34,591 nucleotides of DNA from contig JAUYIT010000008.1 of assembly GCA_030688315.1 (NCBI GenBank), positions 85,240-119,830 of the forward strand, in the 5' to 3' direction. The notes under the pieces are model-generated. The model searched no databases, was not told the DNA's origin, and saw only the letters and a program-made list of their open reading frames with translations. Of the stretch, positions 17,804-27,025 are shown piece after piece (within the stretch, counting starts at the first letter, position 1; every line of letters starts with the position of its first letter). The DNA comes from Candidatus Komeilibacteria bacterium. GTDB taxonomy: Bacteria; Patescibacteriota; Patescibacteriia; UBA1558; UBA10009. A program made the translations under genes and the position numbers.

Positions 17804-19102
17804 TTATGTTTTGGCAAGTAATTCTTTAACTACCTCTCGGTCATCCCAGGGAATTTTTTGACCACCAGCGACGCAGATGTATTGCTCACAACCCTTGCCT
17901 GTGATTAAAACGAGATCATTGGCTTTAGCGAACGACAGTGCCTTTTTAATGGCCTCGCGACGGTCTTCAATTTTGAATAAATTTTGGTTCAATATTTTAC
18001 CTTGTTGAATCGCGCCGTCAGCGACGTTATTAATAATCATCAGAGGATCGTCATCATATGGATCTTCGTTGGCCACAATTACATATTGCGCGTTATCAGC
18101 GGCCATTTTTCCTAAGATTGGTTGACGGGCTTTATCGCGGCCGCCGCCGCAGGAACCTAAAACGTGGATGATGTTATTAAAATTGAATAATTTTAAAGTT
18201 TCATATAATTTGGTCATTGATTCCGGCTCGGGCGCGTAATCAACCATCACTTTAAAATTTTGCCCTTCGTTTATCCATTCAAATCGGCCGGGCATGCTTT
18301 TAAAAGCAACTAAAGCTTTTTGAATTGTCTGGTCGTCAATGTTTTGTGATTTAGCCACAGCAACAGCGGCCAAAGAATTATAAATATTAACTTCACCAAT
18401 AAGATTAATTTCCAATTTCCAAGATCCAATTTCCAAAGACGAGCCAGCTTGATTGCTTTGAATGTTTTGTGCCTTAAAGTCAGAATTTTTGTTAATTGAA
18501 TAAGTTATTTTTTTATCAGCTTTGAAATTCAAAAAATAATCGGACTGCTCGTCATCAGCGTTGGCAACAATAATCTTGTTAATTTTTTTACCATCAATAA
18601 TTTTATGAGACCTGTTAGTCAAATGACGGAATAACTCGCCTTTGGCTTTTTTGTAATTTTCAAAACCGCCGTGCGCTTCCAAATGTTCGGGCGTCAAGTT
18701 CGTAAACACGGTAATGTCATAATTAATGCCGATGTGCCGATATTGTTTAATGCCTTCGGAAGAAGTTTCAATCACGGCATATTTACAACCCGCCTTAACC
18801 ATGTTCGCTAATAATTTTTGGGTCTGCATTCTACCCAGCATGGTCATTTTTTTATCATTTAGCCATTCTTTATCGGCCACTTTAAAATTGGCCGTGGTGG
18901 TAAAACCGACTTTATCACCCGCCCCTTCCAAAATTTTAGCAATCAAATTGACGGTGGTGGATTTGCCATTGGTGCCGGTTACGCCAACTACAATCAGTTT
19001 GCCGGAGGGATTGCCGTAAACCACCATGGCTAAAATGGCCAGTACTTTATGGTACCAGCCGATCATTAAGGATGGTAATAGTTTTTTTAATAGTGCCTTC
19101 AT
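17804..19102 (-). CDS. murE: MurE-like Mur ligase (UDP-MurNAc-tripeptide synthetase type)
   Basis: Mur ligases add amino acids to the peptidoglycan stem peptide using ATP. The 432-aa protein has the P-loop VTGTNGKSTT at residues 41-50, the central-domain motif NLTPEHLEAHGGFENYKKAK, and the C-terminal domain with PGRFEWI, MVDYAPEPESM, LGSCGGGRDKARQPIMG-like, NEDPYDDDP and GKGCEQY...WDDREV. The last motifs point to MurE rather than MurC/D/F. The usual substrate-specific DNPR is replaced by EDPY, so the third amino acid cannot be named. The N-terminal UDP-binding domain of about 90 residues is largely missing: the P-loop begins at residue 41 after a hydrophobic stretch. The start overlaps the nucleotidyltransferase stop by one base. 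Confidence 0.85.
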   Translation of the reverse strand: MKALLKKLLPSLMIGWYHKVLAILAMVVYGNPSGKLIVVGVTGTNGKSTTVNLIAKILEGAGDKVGFTTTANFKVADKEWLNDKKMTMLGRMQTQKLLANMVKAGCKYAVIETSSEGIKQYRHIGINYDITVFTNLTPEHLEAHGGFENYKKAKGELFRHLTNRSHKIIDGKKINKIIVANADDEQSDYFLNFKADKKITYSINKNSDFKAQNIQSNQAGSSLEIGSWKLEINLIGEVNIYNSLAAVAVAKSQNIDDQTIQKALVAFKSMPGRFEWINEGQNFKVMVDYAPEPESMTKLYETLKLFNFNNIIHVLGSCGGGRDKARQPILGKMAADNAQYVIVANEDPYDDDPLMIINNVADGAIQQGKILNQNLFKIEDRREAIKKALSFAKANDLVLITGKGCEQYICVAGGQKIPWDDREVVKELLAKT

Positions 19103-19827
19103 TATTTATTATTGTTGTTCAAAAACTCACCGATGGTTTGCACATCATCCGGTTTGCCAAAATCCAACCAAAAATCTTCAATCTCTTTGATTTTGACTCT
19201 TTTTTCTTTGGCTAGTAAATTAATGGCATCGGTCAGTTCAAATTCGCCGCGGGAGGATTTGGCAATCAAAGGCAGTTTTTTAAAAATGCTCGGCGTAAAT
19301 TTATACAAGCCGGTGTTGATCAGGTTGCCTACAAAGGTGGTGGGTTTTTCAATAATTTTATCCAAGTAATCTTCGCCATCGCGGATCAGTACGCCGTACT
19401 TTTGCGGCTCCGGATGCTTCAGGCCGGAAATATAGTTGAAGTCGTCGTCAATAAAGAATTTTTTTAGGTCCCCGACGGAATACAAATTGTCGCCGTAAAC
19501 GGTGATAAAACTTTCGTCATGGCCGATTAAATCCTTAACGCATTCAATGGGGCAGAGGGTGCCGTACTTATCGCCTAAAATATCAAATTGATTAACGATG
19601 GTAATTTTAAATTCGCCTTGATAGGTGTTTAAAAATTTTTCCATGATCTCTTTTTTGTAGCCAATCACCATGATGGCTTCGGTAAAGCCGGCTTCTTTCA
19701 AGTTTTTTAACAAATAATACAAAAAAGGATGGCCGTTGATTTCAATCAAGTGCTTGGGTTTTTCCTGGCTAAGATGAAGCATGCGCGTGCCTCGGCCCGC
19801 CGCCGCTACTACTACTTTGTTGATCAT
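19102..19827 (-). CDS. sugar-1-phosphate nucleotidyltransferase
   Basis: The 241-aa single-domain NTP_transferase fold begins with the nucleotide-binding signature VVAAAGRGTRM and includes EKPKHLIEINGHPFLYYLL and VYGDNLYSVGD, the metal-binding Asp region. The closing part (FELTDAINLLAKEKRVKIKEIEDFWLDFGKPDDV) is typical of glucose-1-phosphate thymidylyl/uridylyltransferases and MurU-like enzymes. The enzyme makes a nucleotide-activated sugar; the sugar cannot be named. It overlaps femAB by 4 bp upstream and the MurE-like gene by 1 bp downstream, so the three are translationally coupled. That favours a cell-wall or surface glycan precursor. Confidence 0.85.
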   Translation of the reverse strand: MINKVVVAAAGRGTRMLHLSQEKPKHLIEINGHPFLYYLLKNLKEAGFTEAIMVIGYKKEIMEKFLNTYQGEFKITIVNQFDILGDKYGTLCPIECVKDLIGHDESFITVYGDNLYSVGDLKKFFIDDDFNYISGLKHPEPQKYGVLIRDGEDYLDKIIEKPTTFVGNLINTGLYKFTPSIFKKLPLIAKSSRGEFELTDAINLLAKEKRVKIKEIEDFWLDFGKPDDVQTIGEFLNNNNK

Positions 19828-20825
19828 TTTAACAGAAGGTTAATTTTTCTCAACCATTGATAGGCTTGGTACCAGCCCGGTTGGTAAATAAAATCGTAAG
19901 TACCCGGGTAGCTGATGGCTTGCCCGCCAAAACCTTTTTTAAATCTGGTTACCCCTAGCCACGGATGGTTAACGCTATCGTCGGGCGCAATGCCATGCCA
20001 GTCGTAATTTATAAAACCGCGATTTTTGGCTTCGTTGATTAACATCCACTGCAGTAGATTCGGCGCCATCATTTGCCTAAAATTGTAGTCCGAAGCGCCA
20101 TGCAGATAGGTGGCGGTGTTACCGTAAAAAACCATTAAGTTCGCGGCTATTATAGCATTTTCAGCGTTTCTGGCAACCCATAATTCCACCTCATCCAGCG
20201 CTAGCATTTTTTGATAATAACCCCGGGGATGCAGGCCAAATTGGTCGCGTTCGCCCGTTTGTTGAAACAACGGCCAGCATTGGTCAAATTGGCCGGCTTC
20301 AAGTTTTTCAATTTTTACCCCATGCTTTTCGGCTAATTTAATGTTGTATCTGGTTTTGGGATGAAAATCGGCCAGCAATTGTTCGGCTGATTGTTGTAAA
20401 TCCAAAATCAGCGTGTCGGGCGGTTGAATGGATTTGGTTGATTTAAGTTTGATCTGGGAAGTTGGTAAGGGGAAGGTCGGCTCAAGTCTGAAAAATATTT
20501 CTTCGCCCTGTTTTGTTTGGATAGTTAGGTCGCGGGCTTTGGATAAAATCAATTTTAAGATTTCAGTTTTTTGCTCGGCCAAAAGACCGTTTTTAATAAT
20601 CGGCCCGCGCGGACAGTACAAATAAGATTTTTGCCATCCGAGCGGCATCTCAATCAAGGTCGCGCTGGCGATAATTTCATTATTTTCCTCTATACCAAAA
20701 CGCCAGACCTCACGCCCTAGCGTTTTTTGGAATTCGCCCCAGCTCCAGGATTGCAGAAATTGAGCGTGTTCCTGACTGGCTACGAAATCGTCTAATTCTT
20801 GTTGGCTGACTAGTTTAAGCTCCAT
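19824..20825 (-). CDS. FemAB-family aminoacyl/peptidyltransferase (GNAT-type)
   Basis: The 333-aa protein matches the Fem transferases, which use aminoacyl-tRNA to add residues to the peptidoglycan stem peptide. Visible family features are SWSWGEFQKTLGREVWRFGI at the N-terminus, YCPRGPIIK, LHPKTRYNIK-like FHPKTRYNIKLAEKHGV, and the C-terminal HGASDYNFRQMMAPNLLQWMLINEAKNRGFINYDWHGIAP with FKKGFGG. It is the first gene of the three-gene coupled unit with the nucleotidyltransferase and MurE-like ligase. This supports a role in stem-peptide or cross-bridge synthesis. The amino acid added is unknown. Confidence 0.88.
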   Translation of the reverse strand: MELKLVSQQELDDFVASQEHAQFLQSWSWGEFQKTLGREVWRFGIEENNEIIASATLIEMPLGWQKSYLYCPRGPIIKNGLLAEQKTEILKLILSKARDLTIQTKQGEEIFFRLEPTFPLPTSQIKLKSTKSIQPPDTLILDLQQSAEQLLADFHPKTRYNIKLAEKHGVKIEKLEAGQFDQCWPLFQQTGERDQFGLHPRGYYQKMLALDEVELWVARNAENAIIAANLMVFYGNTATYLHGASDYNFRQMMAPNLLQWMLINEAKNRGFINYDWHGIAPDDSVNHPWLGVTRFKKGFGGQAISYPGTYDFIYQPGWYQAYQWLRKINLLLK

Positions 20826-20829
20826 TGTA

Positions 20830-21681
20830 CTAACTCCGTAATTTTTTAATTTTTCTCTTAGGCGGTAAAAAATTTTGCGAACTAACTACCTTGGTTTTTG
20901 TTTGTTCTTCCAAGGCTTGTCTGGCGTTACCGGCGATTCGTCCGCCCTTTTGTGCTGACTTGGCGTTTTGGGTAAAACCTTTAGCTTCGTCGCTTTTGGC
21001 AATCTGGTTAGTTGATAATTCGGCCAAAGCGGTAAAAATCAATTCGGCCTCCGTCATATTGTCTCTTAAGTTTTGGCCCTTTAGATTTTTGACTCTTTTA
21101 TGCTGTTTAGTGGTCAGACCGCTCCATTCCTGATGGATAATATCCGTCAGCTGAGCATATTCAAGGCCTTTCTGAACGCCGTTTTCTTGCCAGTAATCAG
21201 TTAGCTTATTCCTGGTTTCTTGGCCTCTCATTCTTTGCTCAATCCATTTTTCCGACCGACCGGCATGTTGCCAGTTTCCTCTGGCTCTGTTAACCGCTAA
21301 TTCCGGGTCTATAGTTTCTTGTAATCTTTCATAACCAACCTTGGCTAGCCATATTTTAAAGGGCTCGGCTTTTTTAGAGGGTATACTTTGTATAATCCTT
21401 AATATACCCTCAACATTCGCGCAATTTACTTTTTGCTTTCCGCCTCTTGTTTTAATGGTAAGGGGGGTGGCAATTTGCCCCCACCCTTTAGATAATTCTT
21501 TATCTCTGCGACGCATATCTTTAATGTAGCCACTTGGGTTTGAACTTTCAGACAATACTTCCACTACATCAATAATGGCAAAAAACCATTGTTCTTTTTC
21601 GGCGTCCCAAGCTCTACGCACGGGGGCGTTATCAAAGCTAGTGGTTAATTCGTTTGATTTTATCAATCGCTTTTCGGGCAT
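20830..21681 (-). CDS. BRO-N domain protein (DinD / phage antirepressor-like)
   Basis: The 283-aa protein has an N-terminal BRO-N domain (about residues 10-115: VRRAWDAEKEQWFFAIIDVVEVLSESSNPSGYIKDMRRRD). It is followed by the region seen in DinD and antirepressor-type proteins (GNWQHAGRSEKWIEQRMRGQETRNKLTDYW, HKRVKNLKGQNLRDNMTEAELIFTALAE). BRO-N domains bind DNA in viruses and in bacterial damage-inducible proteins. It ends 4 bp before femAB and lies downstream of ruvA, so it may be co-transcribed with both. Phage origin is possible, but no other phage gene is nearby. Confidence 0.82.
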   Translation of the reverse strand: MPEKRLIKSNELTTSFDNAPVRRAWDAEKEQWFFAIIDVVEVLSESSNPSGYIKDMRRRDKELSKGWGQIATPLTIKTRGGKQKVNCANVEGILRIIQSIPSKKAEPFKIWLAKVGYERLQETIDPELAVNRARGNWQHAGRSEKWIEQRMRGQETRNKLTDYWQENGVQKGLEYAQLTDIIHQEWSGLTTKQHKRVKNLKGQNLRDNMTEAELIFTALAELSTNQIAKSDEAKGFTQNAKSAQKGGRIAGNARQALEEQTKTKVVSSQNFLPPKRKIKKLRS

Positions 21682-21709
21682 AAATTTGATAGATTATTCT
21701 AATTAATTT

Positions 21710-22291
21710 TTATTTTCCTAATAATTTTAATGCTCCCTTAATTCTTTCCGAAGTATCAGTAATTTCCGCCGGCACTTGCCTAATTACTTCCATTACTTCT
21801 CTTCGGGAATATCCGAGCCCGATCAGGGCCTCAATGGTTTCAATATCTCTGGGTGCCACTGAAGAATCTTTCATATTCATTTCCTTGCCTAGTTTACCGA
21901 TTTTGGATTTTAACTCTACTACGATTCGTTCTGCTGTTTTAGGGCCAATGCCGGAAACGGTTCTTAAGAGGGCAGGGTCTTCGGATAAAATCGCTTGGAT
22001 AATATCTTCAACACTTGCGCTGGCCATAACGCCCAAGGCCGATTTAGGGCCCACGCCGGAAATGGAAATTAGGTTTTTAAACATTTCCAGTTCCGGCTGG
22101 TTAATAAAGCCGTACAAATCCTGGGAAGTTTCGGAAATGTGATGATGGATATATAACGCGACTTCAGCCGATTCATTCAATAGTGACAATGTTTTTTCAC
22201 TGGCAAAAATTTCATAACCAACATTGTTAACCAAGAGAATCAGGTATTTGAGTTTTTTGACTAAAATTGAACCTTTTAAATAGGAGATCAT
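21710..22291 (-). CDS. ruvA: Holliday junction DNA-binding protein RuvA
   Basis: RuvA binds Holliday junctions and loads the RuvB motor. The protein has the N-terminal OB-fold (MISYLKGSILVKKLKYLILLVNNVGYEIF), two helix-hairpin-helix motifs (LISISGVGPKSALGVM and LRTVSGIGPKTAERIVVELK) and the C-terminal domain that contacts RuvB (IEALIGLGYSRREVMEVIRQV). The ORF track starts six codons upstream. I prefer Met at 22291 because RuvA proteins begin with MI.YL.G. The -10-like TATACT lies very close to this start, so the mRNA may be nearly leaderless. ruvB and ruvC are not adjacent. Confidence 0.95.
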   Translation of the reverse strand: MISYLKGSILVKKLKYLILLVNNVGYEIFASEKTLSLLNESAEVALYIHHHISETSQDLYGFINQPELEMFKNLISISGVGPKSALGVMASASVEDIIQAILSEDPALLRTVSGIGPKTAERIVVELKSKIGKLGKEMNMKDSSVAPRDIETIEALIGLGYSRREVMEVIRQVPAEITDTSERIKGALKLLGK

Positions 22292-22330
22292 ATTAGTATA
22301 ATGTATCAATTTTATCCTTAAAAAGCAAAT

Positions 22331-22440
22331 AATAGGTATATAATAGGTATAGTAAAGGTAAACACTTTACCTATTATTTGACACATTATCAAAATAGGTA
22401 TATAATAGGTATAGTAAAGGTAAACACTTTACCTATTATT
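22331..22440. repeat. 48-bp direct repeat with TAGGTA iterons before the Fic gene
   Basis: A 48-bp sequence occurs at 22331-22378 and again, identical, at 22393-22440 (62-bp period). Each copy holds stepwise direct iterons (AATAGGTATA, TAATAGGTAT, TAAAGGTAAA) and an inverted element (ATAATAGGTA ... TACCTATTAT). The -10 box of the Fic promoter is inside an iteron of the second copy. This is the layout of an autoregulatory operator. The Fic protein has a C-terminal winged helix that could bind it. Confidence 0.8.
22378..22406 (+). promoter_or_regulatory. perfect-consensus sigma70 promoter of the Fic-uvrB-truB unit
   Basis: TTGACA (22378-22383), exactly 17 bp, then TATAAT (22401-22406). The -10 overlaps an iteron of the second 48-bp repeat, so a bound repressor would block it. 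Confidence 0.75.
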
Positions 22441-22456
22441 AAAAATCATAAATTAT

Positions 22457-23788
22457 ATGGAATATAGGATATATAAACCAAATTTGAAAAAAATTAAACC
22501 AAAAAAGGTTTATGAATATTTATTTAAAAACTATGACGGGGTATTAGAGTATATAAATAAAACCTCATATCCTAAGTATTTATATTGGGATAGAATTAGA
22601 TATAAGGCTAAGCCAAAAGATTTGACTGCCGAAGAGTTTTGGTATGCAATAAAGATCGTCCGTAAGGCTCAGTCAATTGATAGTCCTATAAAGAGTGAGT
22701 CTTCTAAATTTTTTTCATGGATAAAGTTACCTAAACTAGAAGAGTTTTTTCATGAAATGGACATGAATACTGGCGGCAGTCTTTTTGATTTTTCAAAAGA
22801 TATTAATCAAGGTAATAAATTTAAGTTTATTACTAGGGGTGTTATGGAGGAAGCGATAGCGTCATCCCAATTAGAGGGGGCTATCACTACAAGGAAGGTG
22901 GCTAAAGAGTTATTAAGAAGTGGCAGGAAGCCGCGTAATAAATCTGAACACATGATATTGAATAGTTATGTGACCATGAAAAAAATTGAAGAAGAATATG
23001 GTAAATCAAATTTAGATCTAGAAAATATTTTTGAGCTACATAGGATGATAGTTAAGGACACTATTCCGGAAAATGAAGCGGGTCGATTCAGAAAAGATGA
23101 AGAGGATATTATTGTTGGTAATAATGAAAATACAATATATCATACGCCTCCTAAAATAAATTTCTTAAATCAAGAGATGGTGCGTTTTATTAAATTTATT
23201 AATGATGATTTGGAAACAAAATTTATCCATCCTGTAGTTAAAGCTATAATGATTCATTTTTGGTTAGGTTATCTTCACCCCTTTACTGACGGCAATGGAA
23301 GACTGGCTAGAGCCTTATTCTACTGGTATTTAATAAGAAAAGGTTATTGGGCAATAGTTTATCTGCCAATATCAAAAATGATTAAGAAATCCTGGGCTCA
23401 ATATAGAGATGCTTATATTTATAGCGAACAGGACGACTTTGATTTAACTTATTTCATTGATTACAATGTGCAAAAAATAGAACTAGCTTCGAAAGATTTC
23501 AAAGATTATATTAGTGCCAAGGCATCACTTAATAAAAAAATGAGTTCCCTGGCACATTCTAAATATAATTTAAATGATAGGCAAATACAATTATTACAAT
23601 ATTTGTATAAAAATCACGAGGAAAGTACAACGACTAGTTTACATATGAAAATAAATGAAATATCTAAAATTACAGCGATAAAAGATCTAAAGTTTCTAAA
23701 AGAAAAGGATTTTCTTGATACTAAAAAAAGAGGCCGGGAATTGTATTATTATCCAACTGAAAATATTGAGCAACTTTTTAAACACTAA
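22457..23788 (+). CDS. Fic family protein with inhibitory helix and C-terminal winged helix
   Basis: Fic proteins transfer AMP (or another nucleotide part) to target proteins. The 443-aa protein has the active-site motif [12 protein letters not shown] at residues 274-285. The autoinhibitory motif [S/T]xxxE[G/N] is seen as SSQLEG at 136-141, before the Fic core (class II arrangement). The C-terminus (about 370-440: [15 protein letters not shown]...[30 protein letters not shown]) is a winged helix-turn-helix. This build is widespread in bacteria, and some members bind their own promoter. The gene is more AT-rich than uvrB, suggesting separate acquisition. It overlaps the uvrB start by one base (TAATG), so uvrB is read from the same promoter. 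Confidence 0.92.
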   Translation: MEYRIYKPNLKKIKPKKVYEYLFKNYDGVLEYINKTSYPKYLYWDRIRYKAKPKDLTAEEFWYAIKIVRKAQSIDSPIKSESSKFFSWIKLPKLEEFFHEMDMNTGGSLFDFSKDINQGNKFKFITRGVMEEAIASSQLEGAITTRKVAKELLRSGRKPRNKSEHMILNSYVTMKKIEEEYGKSNLDLENIFELHRMIVKDTIPENEAGRFRKDEEDIIVGNNENTIYHTPPKINFLNQEMVRFIKFINDDLETKFIHPVVKAIMIHFWLGYLHPFTDGNGRLARALFYWYLIRKGYWAIVYLPISKMIKKSWAQYRDAYIYSEQDDFDLTYFIDYNVQKIELASKDFKDYISAKASLNKKMSSLAHSKYNLNDRQIQLLQYLYKNHEESTTTSLHMKINEISKITAIKDLKFLKEKDFLDTKKRGRELYYYPTENIEQLFKH

Positions 23789-25866
23789 TGGATTTTCAAC
23801 TTAAATCAAAATTCAGCCCCACCGGTGATCAACCGCAAGCTATTGATAAATTGGTCAGGGGTTTAAAATCCGGTTATCAGCACCAAACGCTTTTGGGCGT
23901 CACGGGTTCGGGCAAAACATTTACCATGGCCAATGTGATTCAACAAATGCAACGGCCCACTCTTATTATTTCCCATAATAAAACTTTGGCCGCCCAGTTG
24001 GCCAGCGAATTCCGAGAATTTTTCCCTAACAACTCCGTGCACTATTTTGTCAGCTATTACGATTACTACCAGCCCGAAGCGTATGTGCCGCAACGGGATT
24101 TATATATTGAAAAAGAAACACAGATCAATGAAGAAATTGATCGTTTGCGCCATGCTTCCACTAACGCGCTTTTGACCCGCCGCGATACCATCATCGTCGC
24201 TTCCGTTTCCTGCATTTACGGTTTGGGTTCGCCTACGGATTATGAAGCCATGAAGATTACCATTACCGAAGGCGAAACCCGCAAGCGGGATAAGCTGCTT
24301 CGTCAGTTGTCCGATTTACAATACAGCCGCAACGATTTGGATTTTTACCGCGGCAACTATCGCGTTAAAGGCGATACCATGGATATTTTTCCCATTGAAG
24401 CCAAGGATGAAGTCATTAGAGTCCAGTTTTACGGGGATAAGATTGAGAAGGTTTCAACGGTTAATTATTTAACGGGTACGGAAATTATCAAATTAAAAGA
24501 ACCAAAGAACCAGATAAAATCCGTAAATATTTTTCCGGCCAAACATTTTGTAACGCCCGAGGCCAAATTAAAAAATGCCATGGGTTTGATTCAGGCCGAA
24601 TTGGAAGTGCGCTTAAAGGAATTAACCAAGAAAAAATTATTGGTGGAAGCCCAACGTTTGGAACAGCGCACCAATTTTGATTTGGAAATGATTGAGCAGA
24701 CCGGCTACTGTAACGGCATTGAAAATTATTCTCGCTTTTTAACTTCGCGCGAGCCGGGCGAACAGCCAGCTACGCTGTTGGACTATTACCCCGATGATTT
24801 TTTGCTGTTTGTGGACGAGTCGCACATGACCATTCCGCAAATTAACGGCATGTATAACGGCGATCGGGCGCGCAAACAAAACTTGGTGGATTTTGGCTTC
24901 CGCTTGCCTTCGGCTTTGGATAACCGACCGTTGCGTTTTAAAGAATTTGAGAATCATATTAATCAGGCCATTTACGTTTCGGCCACGCCGGCGGCTTGGG
25001 AATACAAACAATCCGGCGTAAAAACTGACAAAAAATTGGTTGGTGCCTTGGTTAAGGAAGTGGTGGATTTGAGCGATTTAAAAAAGGTGATTGATCAGTC
25101 CAAGTCAGCCGTGGCTCAACAAGTGATTCGCCCCACCGGCTTGATTGAGCCGGTGATTGAAATAAGAAAGAGCAAAGCCCAGCTGTTGGATCTCATCGGC
25201 GAAATTGAAATAACCGTTAAGAAAAAACAACGGGTATTAGTGACTACGCTGACTAAGCGTTTGGCTGAAGAAATTGCCGAGTATCTTGAAGCCAAAAAAA
25301 TGAAGGTCGCTTACTTGCATTCCGAAGTGCAAACTTTGGACCGCTTGGATATTTTGCGGGATTTGCGCTTGGGTAAGTTTGATATTTTAGTGGGCATTAA
25401 TCTGTTGCGGGAAGGTTTGGATTTGCCCGAAGTATCACTGGTGGCCATATTGGATGCGGATAAGGAAGGATTTTTGCGCAGTGAAACTTCGTTGATTCAA
25501 ATTATGGGTCGGGCGGCGCGGCATCTTGATGGCCGCGTCATTATGTATGCCGATAATATGACCGGTTCTATGAAGCGGGCTTTGGCCGAAGTGGCGCGCC
25601 GCCGGATTATTCAAGAAGAGTACAATAAAAAACACGGCATTACGCCAACAACCATTCAAAAAGCCATTCGGGAAGGCGAATTAAGAAACAAGGCGGATGA
25701 AGAGCGCGTCCAAAGAATTTCGGATTTCAAAAAAATTCCCAAATCCGAAGTTAAGCATCTGCTGGCCGATTGGGAAGCGCAAATGGCCATCGCGGCTGAT
25801 AATTTAGAATTTGAAAAAGCCGCCGCCATCAGGGATCAAATTAAATTATTAAAGAGAAATAAATAG
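23788..25866 (+). CDS. uvrB: UvrABC excinuclease subunit B
   Basis: UvrB verifies DNA damage delivered by UvrA and recruits UvrC. The 692-aa protein is complete: Walker A VTGSGKT at 38-44, the damage-probing beta-hairpin [12 protein letters not shown], helicase motifs DESHMTIPQ and [10 protein letters not shown], motif V/VI ([39 protein letters not shown]), and the C-terminal UVR domain ([28 protein letters not shown]). uvrA and uvrC are not in the window. It lies directly behind the Fic gene and 7 bp before the TruB fusion, probably as one operon. Confidence 0.98.
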   Translation: MDFQLKSKFSPTGDQPQAIDKLVRGLKSGYQHQTLLGVTGSGKTFTMANVIQQMQRPTLIISHNKTLAAQLASEFREFFPNNSVHYFVSYYDYYQPEAYVPQRDLYIEKETQINEEIDRLRHASTNALLTRRDTIIVASVSCIYGLGSPTDYEAMKITITEGETRKRDKLLRQLSDLQYSRNDLDFYRGNYRVKGDTMDIFPIEAKDEVIRVQFYGDKIEKVSTVNYLTGTEIIKLKEPKNQIKSVNIFPAKHFVTPEAKLKNAMGLIQAELEVRLKELTKKKLLVEAQRLEQRTNFDLEMIEQTGYCNGIENYSRFLTSREPGEQPATLLDYYPDDFLLFVDESHMTIPQINGMYNGDRARKQNLVDFGFRLPSALDNRPLRFKEFENHINQAIYVSATPAAWEYKQSGVKTDKKLVGALVKEVVDLSDLKKVIDQSKSAVAQQVIRPTGLIEPVIEIRKSKAQLLDLIGEIEITVKKKQRVLVTTLTKRLAEEIAEYLEAKKMKVAYLHSEVQTLDRLDILRDLRLGKFDILVGINLLREGLDLPEVSLVAILDADKEGFLRSETSLIQIMGRAARHLDGRVIMYADNMTGSMKRALAEVARRRIIQEEYNKKHGITPTTIQKAIREGELRNKADEERVQRISDFKKIPKSEVKHLLADWEAQMAIAADNLEFEKAAAIRDQIKLLKRNK

Positions 25867-25873
25867 CATTGTC

Positions 25874-27025
25874 ATGACCAAAGTTTTAATCACGGGGACT
25901 TTTGATATTATTCATCCCGGACATCTTCATTTAATCAATCAGGCCAAAAAACTGGGCGATTTTTTGACTGTGGTCATTGCCCGCGATCAAAATGTGGTAA
26001 AAATCAAAGGCCGCGAACCGTTTTACAATGAACATCAGCGATTGGCCAATTTGCAACTACTCGCCTTGGCCGACAGTGTTATTCTAGGCGGCTTGGACGA
26101 CCCCTATGAGGTGATTAGAAAAGAAGAGCCGGACATTATTGCTTTGGGCTACGATCAGCAGGTTTTTGTGAACGGCTTAATTGAGTTTCGCAATAATTCA
26201 GCGGCGCATTTTAAAATTGAACGGCTGGAAGCGTTTAAAGAAGATATTTGCAAAGGCAAAAATATCAGAAAAGCTATTGAAGATTCGCAGGCCGGATTTT
26301 TGTTGATCAATAAGGAAGGGGACTGGACGTCGCATGACGTGGTGGCTAAACTGCGGTCAATCCTTAAAATCAAACAGATCGGCCACACCGGCACTTTGGA
26401 TCCCTTTGCCACCGGTCTGCTGATTTGCGCCGTGGGTAATGCCACCAAAATGGTGGGGTTATTTGATCTGTTGCCCAAAACCTATCAGGCAACCATTAAG
26501 CTTGGTCAAACATCAGATACCTTTGATCGGACGGGGGAAATATCCAAATTTCAAAATCCAATTTCCCCGGCTTTGCCGGGACAAGCCAAAGAAATTTCAA
26601 ATTCCAATTTACAAGAAATCTTGTCTTCGTTTTTAGGTAAGCAGGAACAACTGCCGCCCATGTATTCGGCAAAAAAAATCAACGGCAAAAAATTGTATGA
26701 TCTGGCGCGTCAGGGGATTGAAGTGGCTAGAAAATTGTGTGAGATTGAAATTTACTCTATCAAACTTTTGAATTTCAACAGTGATTTATTAAAAATCGAA
26801 GTCCAATGTTCTGCCGGCACTTACATCCGCGTTTTAGCTCATGATTTTGGTCAAAAATTAGGTACTGGCGCTTTGCTTCAGGAATTAAAAAGAACCGCCA
26901 TCGGCGGCTTTAATTTGTCTTCAGCTGTTTCTTTAAATACCCTTACTTCTCAAAATTTCTCCGGTCAGCAAATCGCGCCTTTGCCGGCGCTGGAACTTAT
27001 TAACCGGCAGTATCTGGGGCGGTAA
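25874..27025 (+). CDS. truB: fusion: RibL/TagD-like nucleotidyltransferase + tRNA pseudouridine-55 synthase TruB
   Basis: The 383-aa protein joins two enzymes in one uninterrupted frame. Residues 1-133 are a cytidylyl/adenylyltransferase with GTFDIIHPGHL (HxGH at 14-17) and PDIIALGYDQ, most like archaeal-type FAD synthase RibL or glycerol-3-phosphate cytidylyltransferase. The usual RTS.GIS end motif is not seen. Residues about 139-383 are TruB, which makes pseudouridine 55 in the tRNA T loop. They include FLLINKEGDWTSHDVV, the catalytic-Asp motif GHTGTLDPFATGLL (Asp176), TYQATIKLGQTSDTFD and CSAGTYIRVLAHDFG. Separate truB and ribF are neighbours in many bacteria, so the fusion may replace that pair. 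The 3' end overlaps the converging VanW gene by 26 bp. Confidence 0.88.
   Translation: MTKVLITGTFDIIHPGHLHLINQAKKLGDFLTVVIARDQNVVKIKGREPFYNEHQRLANLQLLALADSVILGGLDDPYEVIRKEEPDIIALGYDQQVFVNGLIEFRNNSAAHFKIERLEAFKEDICKGKNIRKAIEDSQAGFLLINKEGDWTSHDVVAKLRSILKIKQIGHTGTLDPFATGLLICAVGNATKMVGLFDLLPKTYQATIKLGQTSDTFDRTGEISKFQNPISPALPGQAKEISNSNLQEILSSFLGKQEQLPPMYSAKKINGKKLYDLARQGIEVARKLCEIEIYSIKLLNFNSDLLKIEVQCSAGTYIRVLAHDFGQKLGTGALLQELKRTAIGGFNLSSAVSLNTLTSQNFSGQQIAPLPALELINRQYLGR

Noticed and set aside
20830-21681. Prophage
   Set aside because: The BRO-N protein is the only phage-like gene in this stretch. Neighbours are housekeeping genes with tight spacing.
22331-22440. Replication origin iterons
   Set aside because: Repeated AT-rich iterons were considered as an origin, but there are only two copies, no DnaA boxes or rep gene, and a perfect promoter lies within them. 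An operator fits better.
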